In this document: piece by piece, positions 38,132 through 47,103 of the stretch
How the letters are laid out: each line of letters starts with the position of its first letter
Numbering within the stretch: position 1 is the first letter of the stretch
DNA from: Burkholderia sp. SRS-46
GTDB taxonomy: Bacteria > Pseudomonadota > Gammaproteobacteria > Burkholderiales > Burkholderiaceae
Direction of reading: 5' to 3'
Length of the DNA stretch: 64,000 nucleotides
Assembly (NCBI RefSeq): GCF_004343775.1
Contig: NZ_PTXL01000006.1
Span: 1-64,000, forward strand
Translations under genes and position numbers: made by a program
Notes under the pieces: generated by a model
What the model saw: only the letters and a program-made list of their open reading frames with translations
What the model was told of the DNA's origin: nothing
Database searches by the model: none

Positions 38132-39499
38132 ATGAATCCCGATACCGGCCTGCCGCTTCCGCAACGCTACTGGGCGATCGTCTGCGTCGCCCTGGGCATC
38201 ACGCTCGCCGTGCTCGACGGCGCGATCGCGAACGTCGCGCTGCCGACCATCGCGCGCGACCTGCACGCATCCGACGCGGCCTCGATCTGGATCGTCAACG
38301 CCTACCAGCTCGCCGTCACGATCACGCTGCTGCCGCTCGCATCGCTCGGCGAGCGCATCGGCTACCGGCGCATCTACATCGCCGGCCTCGCGCTGTTCAC
38401 GGTCGCCTCGCTCGGCTGCGCGCTCGCCACGTCGCTGCCGACGCTCACGGTGATGCGCGTGATCCAGGGCTTCGGCGCGTCGGGCATCATGAGCGTCAAC
38501 GCCGCGCTCGTGCGGATGATCTATCCGTCGTCGATGCTGGGGCGCGGCCTGTCGATCAACGCGATGGTGGTCGCGCTGTCGTCGGCGATCGGGCCGACGG
38601 TTGCGTCCGCGGTGCTGTCGGTCGCGCCGTGGCCGTGGCTGTTCGCGATCAACGTGCCGATCGGCATCGCCGCGGTGCTCGGCAGCCTGCGCGCGCTGCC
38701 CGCCAACCCGCTGCACCACGCGCCGTACGACATCCCGAGCGCGCTGATGAACGCGTGCGTGTTCGGGCTGCTGATCATGTCCGTCGACGGGCTCGGCCAC
38801 GGCGAGCACGGTGCGCTCGTCGCCGCGGAGCTGGCGGTCGCGTTCGTCGTCGGCTATTTCTTCGTGAAGCGTCAGCTGTCGCAGCCCGCGCCGCTGCTGC
38901 CGGTCGACCTGATGCGCATCCCGGTGTTCGCGCTGTCGATCTGCACGTCGGTCGCATCGTTCACGTCGCAGATGCTCGCGTTCGTCGCGCTGCCGTTCTG
39001 GCTGCAGCACTCGCTCGGCTTCTCGCAGGTGCAGACCGGCCTCTACATGACGCCGTGGCCGCTCGTGATCGTCGTGGCCGCGCCGCTCGCCGGCGTGCTG
39101 TCCGACCGCTACTCGGCGGGCGTGCTGGGCGGCATCGGGCTCGCGCTGTTCGCGGCGGGCCTGCTGTCGCTCGCGACGATCGGCGCGCACCCGGCCACCG
39201 GCGACATCGTATGGCGGATGGCGCTGTGCGGCGCGGGCTTCGGCCTGTTCCAGTCGCCGAACAATCGCGCGATGCTGTCGTCGGCGCCGCGCGAGCGCGC
39301 CGGCGGCGCGGGCGGCATGCTCAGCACTGCGCGGCTGACCGGGCAGACGCTCGGCGCGGCGCTCGTCGCGCTGATCTTCGGCGTCGCGCCCGAACACGGC
39401 CCGACGATCGCGCTCTATGCCGCCGCCGGGTTCGCGGCCGCCGCCGCCGTCGTCAGCACGCTGCGCCTCGCGGCGACGCAGCCCAGCGCGTCGGCCTGA
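38132..39499 (+). CDS. MFS transporter, DHA2/EmrB type
   Basis: A 455-residue exporter with about fourteen membrane helices. DHA2 marks are VLDGAIANVALPTIARDL in helix 1, WIVNAYQLAVTITLLPLASLGERIGYRRIY (motif A) and RVIQGFGASGIMSVNAALVR. The start MNPDTGLPLPQRYW is preferred to an upstream ATG because the intervening 35 residues have no coding character. No membrane fusion protein or regulator adjoins it, so the substrate is unknown; multidrug export is likely. Confidence 0.9.
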   Translation: MNPDTGLPLPQRYWAIVCVALGITLAVLDGAIANVALPTIARDLHASDAASIWIVNAYQLAVTITLLPLASLGERIGYRRIYIAGLALFTVASLGCALATSLPTLTVMRVIQGFGASGIMSVNAALVRMIYPSSMLGRGLSINAMVVALSSAIGPTVASAVLSVAPWPWLFAINVPIGIAAVLGSLRALPANPLHHAPYDIPSALMNACVFGLLIMSVDGLGHGEHGALVAAELAVAFVVGYFFVKRQLSQPAPLLPVDLMRIPVFALSICTSVASFTSQMLAFVALPFWLQHSLGFSQVQTGLYMTPWPLVIVVAAPLAGVLSDRYSAGVLGGIGLALFAAGLLSLATIGAHPATGDIVWRMALCGAGFGLFQSPNNRAMLSSAPRERAGGAGGMLSTARLTGQTLGAALVALIFGVAPEHGPTIALYAAAGFAAAAAVVSTLRLAATQPSASA

Positions 39500-39536
39500 G
39501 CGGCCCGCCGGCAAGCATCCCGCGCGTCATGCCGCG

Positions 39537-40133
39537 TCAAGCTGCGTCAAGCGCATCCAGCACGAAGCGCACGCGTGCCGCCACGCTCGCGCGCGGCAGC
39601 TCGACCAGCCGGTAGCCGTACGACGCATAGCAGTCGACCATCGCCTCGTAGGTGCGCACCGCTTCGTCGAAGTCCTGCCGGCGCTCGGCGTCCTGCGTAT
39701 AGATATCCGGCCAGGGCGGTGCGACGAACACGCGCCGGTGATAGCGGAAGCGCCGCGCGGCGGCCTCCGCGTGCGCGGGCACCTCGAGCCCCGACAAGCG
39801 CAGGTAGCCGACCACGTCCGGCACGCCGCGATCGAAGAACACCGGCCCGCGCGCCTGCCGCGCGAGGTGGTGCGAACGCATCTCCCAGCTCAGCATCAGC
39901 TCGGCGAACGCGGCCGGGTCGCGCCACGGCAGCGCGCGGCCGTCGACCGCCACCTGATCCTGGATCACCCCGCGCCCCGCTTCCTGCGAACGCGCGAAGC
40001 CGGCGCGCTCGAGCGCGTCGATCAACGTGCTCTTGCCCGAGCCGGGCCCGCCGGTCACGACGAAGAAACGCCGCGCGGCGTCGTCTGCCATTTCGTGCGC
40101 GCCGGGTTCGCGCAGCGGCACGGGCTCAGACAT
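39537..40133 (-). CDS. AAA_28-type ATP/GTP-binding protein
   Basis: A 198-residue P-loop protein with Walker A GGPGSGKST (residues 28-36), the FFDRGVPDVVGYL acidic segment typical of the AAA_28/NTPase-kinase-like group, and a C-terminal helical region. It may phosphorylate a small molecule. The gene starts 8 bp inside the end of otsA and is translated from the same transcript. The role alongside trehalose synthesis is unclear. Confidence 0.82.
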   Translation of the reverse strand: MSEPVPLREPGAHEMADDAARRFFVVTGGPGSGKSTLIDALERAGFARSQEAGRGVIQDQVAVDGRALPWRDPAAFAELMLSWEMRSHHLARQARGPVFFDRGVPDVVGYLRLSGLEVPAHAEAAARRFRYHRRVFVAPPWPDIYTQDAERRQDFDEAVRTYEAMVDCYASYGYRLVELPRASVAARVRFVLDALDAA

Positions 40134-41544
40134 GTGCGGCCCGCCGGCCCGCCCGCCGCGTCACCGACGCGGCCGTCGCGACGCTGCGCAGGTCGGCGAG
40201 GAACGTATCGCGCCACACCGACAGGTCGTTCGCGCGCAGCCGCACGAGGTTCTGGTCGTGGCGCGCCTGCCGCTCGGCGAGCGGCATCGACAGCGCACGC
40301 TCGAGCGCCTCGGCCATCTGCGACAGGTCGTACGGATTCACCTGCAGCGCGCCCGGCAGCTCGGCCGCCGCGCCCGCGAACTCGGACAGCACGAGCACGC
40401 CCGGGTCGGCCGGATCCTGCGACGCGACGTACTCCTTCGCGACCAGGTTCATCCCGTCGCGCAACGGCGTCACGTAGCCGACCTGCGACATCCGGAAGAA
40501 CGCCATCAGCAGGTTGCGCTCGTACTTGCGGTTCAAGTACTGGATCGGCGTCCAGTCGAGCTGCGAGAAGCGTCCGTTGATGCGGCCCGCCTCGCCTTCG
40601 AGCGTCTCGCGGATCTGCTGGTAGGTCTGCACGTCGGAGCGCGTCGGCGGCGCGATCTGCACGAGCGACACGCGGCCCTGCCAGCCGGGCGCGTTCGCGA
40701 GCATCCGCTCGAACGCCTGGAAGCGCTCGACGAGCCCCTTCGAATAGTCGAGCCGGTCGACGCTCATCACCAGCTTGCGATCGCCCAGCGCCTCGCGCAG
40801 CATCTTCACCGGCTTGCGCGCGCCATACTGCACCGCCGCCTGCGCGATCGCGTCCGGATACACGCCGATCGGATACGCGGCCACCTTCACGACCCGCCCG
40901 TGCGCATGCAGCATCCCGTCCTCGCTCGACGCGCCGATGCCGCGCCGCTCGAGATAGTCGACGAACGCCTGCTTGTCGGCTTCGGTCTGGAAGCCGGCGA
41001 CGTCGTACGCGCACATGAACCTCACGAGTTCGTCGTGCGGCGGCACGATGCGCAGCATGTCGGGCGACGGAAACGGGACATGCAGGAAGAAGCCGATCGG
41101 GTTCTTCACGCCGAGCTCGCGCAGGCAATGCGCGAACGGCAGCAGGTGGTAGTCGTGCACCCAGATGATGTCGTCGGGCTGCAGCAGCGCGGCGAGCTGC
41201 TTCGCCAGCGCGCCGTTCACGCGGAGATAGCCCGCGTATTCCTGGCGGTCGAAGCGCGCGAGATCGCCGCGATAGTGAAACACGGGCCACAGCGTAGCGT
41301 TCGAGAAGCCGCGGTAGTACTGATCGTAGTCGCGCCGGGTCAGGCCGACCGTCGCGTAGGTGACGTTGCCGTCGCGCCGGATCTCGGGCGCGTCCGGCGC
41401 GCCGACGATCTCGCCGTTCCAGCCGAACCAGACGCCGCCGGTTTCCTTCAATGCGTCCATCACCCCGACCGCGAGGCCGCCCGCGCTCGGGCGCGTGTCC
41501 TCGCCGATGGCGACACGGTTCGATACCACGATCAATCTGCTCAT
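40126..41544 (-). CDS. otsA: Trehalose-6-phosphate synthase
   Basis: A 472-residue GT20 glycosyltransferase that joins UDP-glucose and glucose-6-phosphate. Family marks are RLIVVSNRVA at the N-terminus, GGLAVGVMDAL, WVHDYHLLPFA, and DRLDYSKGLVERFQAFE with the substrate-binding Arg and Lys. A strong AGGAGGGGGA ribosome site precedes the ATG. The usual phosphatase otsB is not adjacent; instead a P-loop protein overlaps its 3' end. Confidence 0.95.
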   Translation of the reverse strand: MSRLIVVSNRVAIGEDTRPSAGGLAVGVMDALKETGGVWFGWNGEIVGAPDAPEIRRDGNVTYATVGLTRRDYDQYYRGFSNATLWPVFHYRGDLARFDRQEYAGYLRVNGALAKQLAALLQPDDIIWVHDYHLLPFAHCLRELGVKNPIGFFLHVPFPSPDMLRIVPPHDELVRFMCAYDVAGFQTEADKQAFVDYLERRGIGASSEDGMLHAHGRVVKVAAYPIGVYPDAIAQAAVQYGARKPVKMLREALGDRKLVMSVDRLDYSKGLVERFQAFERMLANAPGWQGRVSLVQIAPPTRSDVQTYQQIRETLEGEAGRINGRFSQLDWTPIQYLNRKYERNLLMAFFRMSQVGYVTPLRDGMNLVAKEYVASQDPADPGVLVLSEFAGAAAELPGALQVNPYDLSQMAEALERALSMPLAERQARHDQNLVRLRANDLSVWRDTFLADLRSVATAASVTRRAGRRAAHV

Positions 41545-42174
41545 GCGGCTCCCCCTCCTTGATTCGAATGGCCGGCGCGCGCGACGCGCGCCGGGACAGG
41601 CGCGGCAGCTCAGGCGCTGCCGCGCGGCGGTTCAGACGTGGAAATGCGACGGAGTGCGGCGGAATGCGGCGAAGACGACGTCACGCGTCCTGTTCCTGGC
41701 CGAGGTCGCGCTGATAGTCGAGCCCTTCCGGGCGGGTCCCGCCCTGGTTGTGATCGCCGTCGTGCGGCGTCGTGGCGGGTGCGCCGGCGGGCGGCGCGGG
41801 TGGCGCGTCGGTACGCGGCCGCGACTGGCCGGCGCCCGCGCCGGGCGATTGCTGTGCAGGCCGTCTGGAACGGCGCATGGCTGGGTGTCTCATGGGCGGA
41901 ACGGCGCGCAGCCGTCGTCGAAACATTCCATAACAAAACAGTCTAGGCGCGAACTTCGCACGCCAAGGTAACAATTGCCTTCAATTTGTAACGTTTCGAC
42001 CCTTCGTCAATTATCTGCCAGACAATGGCGCCGCGCGCGCACGCGAGCACCGCCGCCGCTGGCGCCGGCGATTTGTCAAAGGTTTGCAATTTTCCTATGA
42101 CAATTGAGAAACAATGGCACGGCACGAGCGCACGCACGCATCGACGCTCACCCAGACAGGACTCGCACTCAGGG
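41545..42174. other. 630-bp stretch with promoter-like DNA and one doubtful small frame
   Basis: Adjacent to otsA the DNA is very GC-rich. A minus-strand frame at 41681-41893 would encode about 70 residues of basic, Pro/Ala-rich sequence ending GLDYQRDLGQEQDA; the C-terminal part looks protein-like, but no ribosome site is clear, so I do not call it a gene. From 41940 to 42110 the DNA is AT-richer, with GTAAC/AATTTG repeats and TTGTCA and TATGAC elements spaced like a promoter for the lipoprotein pair at 42175. Confidence 0.4.
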
Positions 42175-42726
42175 ATGAACCTCCGTTTCGAACCGCCGCG
42201 TCGCGCCATGCCGGCGCGCATCGCGCTGGCCGCGGCCACCGCGGCCGCACTGCTGTCCGGCTGCAATTCGCTGTACAGCGAAGGCGCAACGGCCGGCGCC
42301 GGCATCGCGGGCGCCGCGATCGCCTCCAAGGTCACCAACAACGCCGCCGTCGCGACGGGCATCGGCCTCGGCGCGGTCGCTGGCGCCCGCGCGGGCGTCC
42401 AGTACACTCAACGCGTCGCGCACCGCTACACGCAGGCGCAGATCGCGACGGCGGCCGGGCCGCTCGACGTCGGCGGCGTCGCACCGTGGACCACGAACCA
42501 TTCGTTCCCGATCGAGGACGACGAGCACGGCCGCGTGACGGTCAGCCGGATGATCAGCATCGGCCCGCTCGACTGCAAGGAAATCGTCTTCTCGGTCGAT
42601 ACGCCGGCGAAACCCGATGCCGCCGCGCAATCGGCGTTCTACGTCGCGACCGTCTGCCGCGACGGCCCGCAATGGAAATGGGCATCGGCCGAGCCGGCGA
42701 CCGAGCGCTGGGGCGCACTGCAATGA
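42175..42726 (+). CDS. Lipoprotein, first of a paralogous pair
   Basis: A 183-residue lipoprotein with an N-terminal signal and lipobox LLSGC. A glycine/alanine-rich segment (GATAGAGIAGAAIASKVTNN) precedes a folded domain ending in KWASAEPATERWGALQ. The downstream gene has the same architecture and almost the same last sixteen residues, so the two arose by tandem duplication. They overlap by 4 bp (ATGA) and are co-translated. Function is unknown; outer-membrane anchoring is likely. Confidence 0.8.
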   Translation: MNLRFEPPRRAMPARIALAAATAAALLSGCNSLYSEGATAGAGIAGAAIASKVTNNAAVATGIGLGAVAGARAGVQYTQRVAHRYTQAQIATAAGPLDVGGVAPWTTNHSFPIEDDEHGRVTVSRMISIGPLDCKEIVFSVDTPAKPDAAAQSAFYVATVCRDGPQWKWASAEPATERWGALQ

Positions 42727-43217
42727 GCGTCGCGCTCCGCCTCGCATGGCTCGGCGCGCTGTGCGCGGCCGGCGCCGCGCTGTCCGGCTGCGGCTCGGTC
42801 GGTGCGGCGAGCGGCGCGCTCGCGGGCGCGGCCACCGGCCTCGTCACCGCGAATCCGGCCGTCGGCGTCGGGGTCGGCATCGCCGTGCAGGCGGCCACCG
42901 ACGAGGCCGTGAAGCGCACGATGAAACAGCTCCATCAGAACCAGCAGGACGCGATCGCGCAGGCGGCCGGCGGCCTCGCGGTCGGTGAAGTGAAGGCGTG
43001 GAAGGTGAAGAACACGATTCCGCTCGAGAACGGCGAAGGCGAAGTGCGGGTCACGCGCGCGTATTCGACGGCGCTCGCGCTGTGCAAGGAATTCGCGTTC
43101 TCGATGAAGGACGGCCACCGGGCCGACTGGTATTTCGCGAGCGCGTGCCAGCAGGGCCCGCGCTGGAAGTGGGCATCGGCCGAGCCGGCCGTCGGCCGCT
43201 GGGGCAACCTGCAGTAA
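42723..43217 (+). CDS. Lipoprotein, second of a paralogous pair
   Basis: A 164-residue lipoprotein with lipobox ALSGC, an Ala/Gly-rich hydrophobic stretch (SGALAGAATGLVTANPAVGVGVGIAV) and the C-terminal domain shared with the upstream gene, ending KWASAEPAVGRWGNLQ. Each C-terminal domain has two cysteines in equivalent places (LDCKEI and TVCRDG upstream, LCKEF and ACQQG here), probably forming a disulfide. It is the last backbone gene before the accessory island. Function is unknown. Confidence 0.8.
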   Translation: MSVALRLAWLGALCAAGAALSGCGSVGAASGALAGAATGLVTANPAVGVGVGIAVQAATDEAVKRTMKQLHQNQQDAIAQAAGGLAVGEVKAWKVKNTIPLENGEGEVRVTRAYSTALALCKEFAFSMKDGHRADWYFASACQQGPRWKWASAEPAVGRWGNLQ

Positions 43218-43263
43218 CGGCAACGCGACGGGCCGCGCATCGCGCGCGGCGCCCGCCGCTGCC

Positions 43264-43282
43264 GGGCCAGGCGGCCTGGCCC
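43264..43282. terminator. Hairpin after the lipoprotein pair
   Basis: GGGCCAGG (43264-43271) pairs with CCTGGCCC (43275-43282) around three bases. No T-run follows. It sits 6 bp before the left copy of the island's flanking repeat. Confidence 0.5.
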
Positions 43283-43288
43283 GTCGCC

Positions 43289-43304
43289 CAGGACTCGACG
43301 TCCT
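43289..43304. repeat. Left copy of the 16-bp island-flanking repeat
   Basis: CAGGACTCGACGTCCT is identical to 55832-55847. It contains AGGAC/GTCCT inverted arms around five bases, a form often seen in recombination core sites. It lies 72 bp past the last backbone gene on this side. Confidence 0.65.
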
Positions 43305-43499
43305 GCCGTCTGTGAATTAAACCAGAGACACCGCGATCAATCCTCCGTTCGCGGCACGCGACACGGCAAAGACGCGCTTTACCGCCTACGCCCTGCCGCT
43401 CGACGCGCGGCTGGACGTGATACGTGTCGCACCAGCATTCGTAAGTTGGCGGATTCCCCGGTTTGCGGCGCCCCCAAACGGATGCATGCCTCCATTGCC

Positions 43500-43685
43500 T
43501 CAGATCGACACCATTTCGAAATCCTCCTTGCCGACACCGCATTCCGGACACTTCCACGCGGCCGGAATGTCTTCCCAGCGAGTTCCCGGCGCAATGCCGT
43601 CATCCGGCGCACCGCTTTCTTCCGAATAAATCCAGCCGCACACCAGACACATCAGCGTGCGCATCGCTACTGCAGTCGTGCTCAT
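43500..43685 (-). CDS. Rubredoxin of the polyyne cluster
   Basis: A 61-residue rubredoxin with C13/C16 (CLVCG) and C46/C49 (CPECG). It overlaps the upstream hydrolase stop as ATGA and is the last gene of the seven-gene polyyne operon. Polyyne clusters regularly include a rubredoxin that supplies electrons to the non-haem diiron desaturases/acetylenases. It differs from the backbone rubredoxin at 35257 mainly in the N-terminus and loop. No rubredoxin reductase is encoded nearby, so a chromosomal reductase must serve it. Confidence 0.93.
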   Translation of the reverse strand: MSTTAVAMRTLMCLVCGWIYSEESGAPDDGIAPGTRWEDIPAAWKCPECGVGKEDFEMVSI

Positions 43686-44602
43686 CCCGCCAGCCCCCCA
43701 GAATTCGACGTATGTCGCGTCACAAATTCGCGCACTTGCTCGCGCACCTTCGCATCCGACAGAATCCGCCCGTGCCCCGTGCCTGGCGCCGGCGACAGCG
43801 TCGCTTCCGGCAGGCTCGCCACCACCCGCTGCGCTTCGCAGTACGGCACCACCGGATCGGCCGGGTCGTGCACCACCAGCACTGGCACATCGATCGACGC
43901 GCCTCGCGCCGGAATGTCCCAGTGGCTCACCGGCACGCCGTTGCGCGCCAGCAGTTCCGTATAGACGCGCTCGACCACCGGACGCGGCAATGCCACGTCG
44001 CTCGACCAGCGCTCCAGCACCTGCGTCAGCGCGCTGGTCGGCGCGATCAGGACGATGCAGCGCAACGGCGCGCGACGCGCGTGTTCCGCCAACGCCGAGA
44101 TCGCCGCGATCGAGCCGAGCGAATGCGCGATCACCACTTGTGCGCCTTCGATCGCATCCAGCACCGCGCCCGTCGCCCGGGTGAACTGCGTCATCGTCGT
44201 GTGCTTGCCCGGCGAGATGCCGTGCGCGGGCGCGTCAAACGCCGCCACCGAGAAACCCAGCGTCTGCATTGGCTTTACGAAGCTCAGCATGCTGCTGCTG
44301 TCGGTGCCCCAGCCGTGCACGAGCAGCGCCCGCGACGCGCCGCCCGCCCAGTAATACGCCCGGTCGATATCCGGATTGCCCTTGATCGACGCCACCTTCG
44401 CGCCGAGCGGTACACGATCGCTGACGGGCAGCCCGTAGCCGCGCGTGAAGCCGAACGCGTCGGCCGCGCGCCGTCCCGCGGCGCGCGGCGCGAAGGTGTT
44501 CAGCACCTGGTACGCGCGATGGCTGAGCCGCGCGCCCAGCGATGGCGCCCGCGCCGTCTGCGGCGCGATCGGCGAGACGTCGGTGAGATCCGCAGCCGCC
44601 AT
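43682..44602 (-). CDS. Alpha/beta-hydrolase, probable polyyne-releasing thioesterase
   Basis: A 306-residue alpha/beta-hydrolase with nucleophile S161 in VIAHSLGSIAA (an unusual AHSLG instead of GHSxG elbow), an acidic residue at D246 or D249 in HDPADPVV and H277 in GTGHGRIL. The oxyanion region is LLVHGWGTDSSSM. In caryoynencin-type clusters the equivalent gene (cayF) is thought to release the finished polyyne acid from the carrier protein. It shares one base with the upstream desaturase stop (TGATG) and overlaps the rubredoxin start. Confidence 0.85.
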   Translation of the reverse strand: MAAADLTDVSPIAPQTARAPSLGARLSHRAYQVLNTFAPRAAGRRAADAFGFTRGYGLPVSDRVPLGAKVASIKGNPDIDRAYYWAGGASRALLVHGWGTDSSSMLSFVKPMQTLGFSVAAFDAPAHGISPGKHTTMTQFTRATGAVLDAIEGAQVVIAHSLGSIAAISALAEHARRAPLRCIVLIAPTSALTQVLERWSSDVALPRPVVERVYTELLARNGVPVSHWDIPARGASIDVPVLVVHDPADPVVPYCEAQRVVASLPEATLSPAPGTGHGRILSDAKVREQVREFVTRHTSNSGGLAG

Positions 44603-45708
44603 CACCGGCCCTCCGTCGCGGCCGTCGCCGCATGCGCGCCGACCGGCACCGGCTCCCGGGACAGGCTCCGGTAGTAGCCCGACTCGGTATCGTAGAAGTG
44701 GCAGTGACGGATCACGTACCACAGCTCGCCAAACGTGAAGTCCTTCTCGCGGATCATCCCCGGAAACGCTTCCTTGAGCGCCGCCTGCGCCTTCGGCAGG
44801 TTGTAGAACGGCACGATCGGCGCGACGTGGTGCGCGGTGTGCACCGAGATGTTGTGCGTCAGGAAGTGCAGCCACTTCGGATACCGGTAGTCGGTCGTCA
44901 CCAGCAGGCGGCTCGCGTTCGGCGTCCAGTGCTGCGACGGCAGGAACGGGATGTCATCCGACGTATGGTGCATCAGCGTCGTCGCGCTGAACCATGCGTG
45001 AATCGCGAGCCACGGCGCGACGAAATACAGGAACAGGCCCGTCACGCCGGTGAAATAGATCAGCGCCGCGAAATAGGCCACCGACACGACCAGCACGAAC
45101 CCGATCGAGCGCCTCACGTCGCGCCGCATCTCGCGCTTCGGGTAGAAGCCGGGACGGAAGCCCGATTCCTTCCAGTAGCTCACCGTGCCCGCCCAGAACA
45201 GCCACTTGCGCGTGCCCGCGTATTCGAGGCGCTTGAGCAGCGGCATGCGGTCGTACAGCTGCGCGGGAATCGGGCGCCAGTCCGTGTCCATCTCCAGGTT
45301 GTTCGTGTTCGCGTGGTGCAGGTTGTGCGTGTGCTTCCAAGCGTAGAACGGATACAGCAGCGGCAGCAGCGAGAGATGCCCGATCACCAGATTGAAGGGC
45401 CGCGAGCGCGAGAACGAGTTGTGCCCGCAGTCGTGCGCGATGCAGTGCAGCCCCCAGCCGCCCAGACCGGCGATCAGCCACAGCGGGAGATAGAAAATCC
45501 AGTGCGGCGCGTACGCGATGCCGACGAGTGCGCCGATATACACCGCATAGCTGACCACGAAACCGAGCACGCCGCGCCACGCGCGCGGCTCGTACAGCGA
45601 TTTCGGAATCGCGTCGGCAAGCCGCACACCCTCGATTGCCTTCGATTTCTGCAGGAATTCCTCGAAACGCGCGGGCGGCGCGCTCGGAATGGTGTAAGTG
45701 TTCGCCAT
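44602..45708 (-). CDS. Membrane fatty acid desaturase/acetylenase 3 of the polyyne cluster
   Basis: A 368-residue DesA/FAD12-like enzyme. Its three histidine boxes are HDCGH (92-96), HTHNLHH (126-132) and HTAHH (290-294), which bind two irons; several membrane helices lie between. This type of enzyme converts a double bond into a triple bond or adds delta-12-type unsaturation. It corresponds in order and type to the third desaturase (cayE) of caryoynencin clusters. The start MANTYTIPSAPPARF lies 13 bp from the carrier protein stop. Confidence 0.9.
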   Translation of the reverse strand: MANTYTIPSAPPARFEEFLQKSKAIEGVRLADAIPKSLYEPRAWRGVLGFVVSYAVYIGALVGIAYAPHWIFYLPLWLIAGLGGWGLHCIAHDCGHNSFSRSRPFNLVIGHLSLLPLLYPFYAWKHTHNLHHANTNNLEMDTDWRPIPAQLYDRMPLLKRLEYAGTRKWLFWAGTVSYWKESGFRPGFYPKREMRRDVRRSIGFVLVVSVAYFAALIYFTGVTGLFLYFVAPWLAIHAWFSATTLMHHTSDDIPFLPSQHWTPNASRLLVTTDYRYPKWLHFLTHNISVHTAHHVAPIVPFYNLPKAQAALKEAFPGMIREKDFTFGELWYVIRHCHFYDTESGYYRSLSREPVPVGAHAATAATEGR

Positions 45709-45721
45709 GTCGATCTCCCGC

Positions 45722-46042
45722 TCACGTAGCCTGCAGGCCAAGCTCGGTCGCGAGGTGTCGCGCGAGTTCGTCGATGCTGCCGTGTTCGAACAGCAGCGCC
45801 GGGGACAGCCGATTCTCGACGACCTTCTCCAGATCGCCCGACACCTGCACCGCGACGATCGAATCAAGGCCGTACTCGTCGAAACGCTTGGCGGGATCGA
45901 TGGTGGCGCGATCCACCTTCAACTGCCTGGCGAGCCGGTCGACAAGCCAGTTGCGGATCGACGCTTCCGTCAGCGGGCCAACGTCGGCGGCCACGGCTTT
46001 CTTGCGGCCGAACAGGCCGCCCAGGATTCCAGCTTGAGACAT
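45722..46042 (-). CDS. Acyl carrier protein of the polyyne cluster
   Basis: A 106-residue carrier protein with phosphopantetheine site S61 in EYGLDSIVAVQ. It has about 20 extra N-terminal residues (GGLFGRKKAV) compared with fatty acid ACPs, and an acidic helix 2. It should hold the acyl chain while the membrane desaturases act. It lies between desaturases 2 and 3, exactly where cayD lies in the caryoynencin cluster. Confidence 0.94.
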   Translation of the reverse strand: MSQAGILGGLFGRKKAVAADVGPLTEASIRNWLVDRLARQLKVDRATIDPAKRFDEYGLDSIVAVQVSGDLEKVVENRLSPALLFEHGSIDELARHLATELGLQAT

Positions 46043-46093
46043 TGTGCATACCCCTTTATACGAGAGAGACGAACGAAATCACGAAGAAAGCTT

Positions 46094-47077
46094 TCAATGC
46101 GGTTGCTTGGCGAGCTTGCGGATCGCCGCGGGCTCTGGCGAGCGCAGATCCCACACGACGCCCCCCTTGCCGAGTGTCCAGAGCACCCATGCGCTGAGAT
46201 CCGGCTCGTACCACTTCACCGAATGGCGGTACGACGCGGGGAACGCGTGGTGGTTGTTCTGCAGGCCTTCGCCGAACGTGAGCACGGCGACCGTCCAGTT
46301 GTTCGCGCTGTTGTCGTCGGTCTTGAATGGCCGTCCGCCGAACATGTGGCAGACCGAGCCAACGCACCAGGCCGCCTGATTAGCCAGGAAAATCCGCGCG
46401 AAGCCGCCGAACAGCAGGCCGTTCCACGCGCCGTGCCAGGAGCCGCTCACGGCGCCGCCGATCGCTGCGGGCAGCACGAGGCCCAGCACGATCCACCATG
46501 CGTAGGTGCGGTGATAGAAGAACAGACGGCGATCGCGCAGCACGTCAGGGGCGAAGAAAGTCCAGCCCGACGTGTCCGGCGCCAGCATCCACGGCATGTG
46601 CGCATACCAGAGGCCCCGCAGCTTCGCGAACAGGCCCGTGCCAACCAGGTTCGGCGAATGCGGATCGCCCTTCTGGTCGCTGTACAGGTGATGGCGGCGG
46701 TGCGTCGTCACCCAGAACATGATCGGCCCTTGCGCCGCCATCGACCCGCAGATCAGCAGCAGCCCCTCGAACCACTTCGAGGTGCGAAACGTCTTGTGTG
46801 CGAGATACCGGTGGAAACCCATCGTGATCCCGCCCATGTGCAGAAAATAGAACACCGCGAACAACACCAGGTCGGTGACGGCGAACTCACCCAGCACGAG
46901 CTGGCGTACCGCCAGCGCGAACCCGGCGAGTGGCACCAGCATCACGGCCAGTGCGGTGTAGCGTTTGATGCGCGCGCCGCTGCCTTGCAACGGCGAAACA
47001 CCGGGGATCTGCCCGTCGGCGGCCGACAGCCCGCTGGCGGCAGTCACGCCGGGTGCAACCTGAATCGACGAAGTCAT
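46094..47077 (-). CDS. Membrane fatty acid desaturase 2 of the polyyne cluster
   Basis: A 327-residue delta-9-type desaturase with His boxes HRYLAH (89-94), HRRHH (126-130) and NNHHAF (274-279). It has four or more membrane helices. The stearoyl-desaturase-like group acts on acyl chains and can produce alkynes in polyyne pathways. It is paralogous to desaturase 1 (similar GSMAAQGPI.FW and GDPHSP segments). Start MTSSIQVAPG is chosen; it is preceded by a 35-residue segment not needed for the fold. Confidence 0.92.
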   Translation of the reverse strand: MTSSIQVAPGVTAASGLSAADGQIPGVSPLQGSGARIKRYTALAVMLVPLAGFALAVRQLVLGEFAVTDLVLFAVFYFLHMGGITMGFHRYLAHKTFRTSKWFEGLLLICGSMAAQGPIMFWVTTHRRHHLYSDQKGDPHSPNLVGTGLFAKLRGLWYAHMPWMLAPDTSGWTFFAPDVLRDRRLFFYHRTYAWWIVLGLVLPAAIGGAVSGSWHGAWNGLLFGGFARIFLANQAAWCVGSVCHMFGGRPFKTDDNSANNWTVAVLTFGEGLQNNHHAFPASYRHSVKWYEPDLSAWVLWTLGKGGVVWDLRSPEPAAIRKLAKQPH

Positions 47078-47103
47078 GGACGTCTCCAAGCGCTGAAAAA
47101 GAG

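Noticed and set aside
41681..41974. Small minus-strand gene upstream of otsA
   Set aside because: Basic, Pro/Ala-rich translation and no clear ribosome site; the C-terminal part looks mildly protein-like, but support is too weak to call it.
43218..43499. Integrase, excisionase or gene fragment at the left island edge
   Set aside because: Translated in all frames I see only short frames without recognisable motifs; apart from the hairpin and 16-bp repeat this 282-bp stretch shows nothing.
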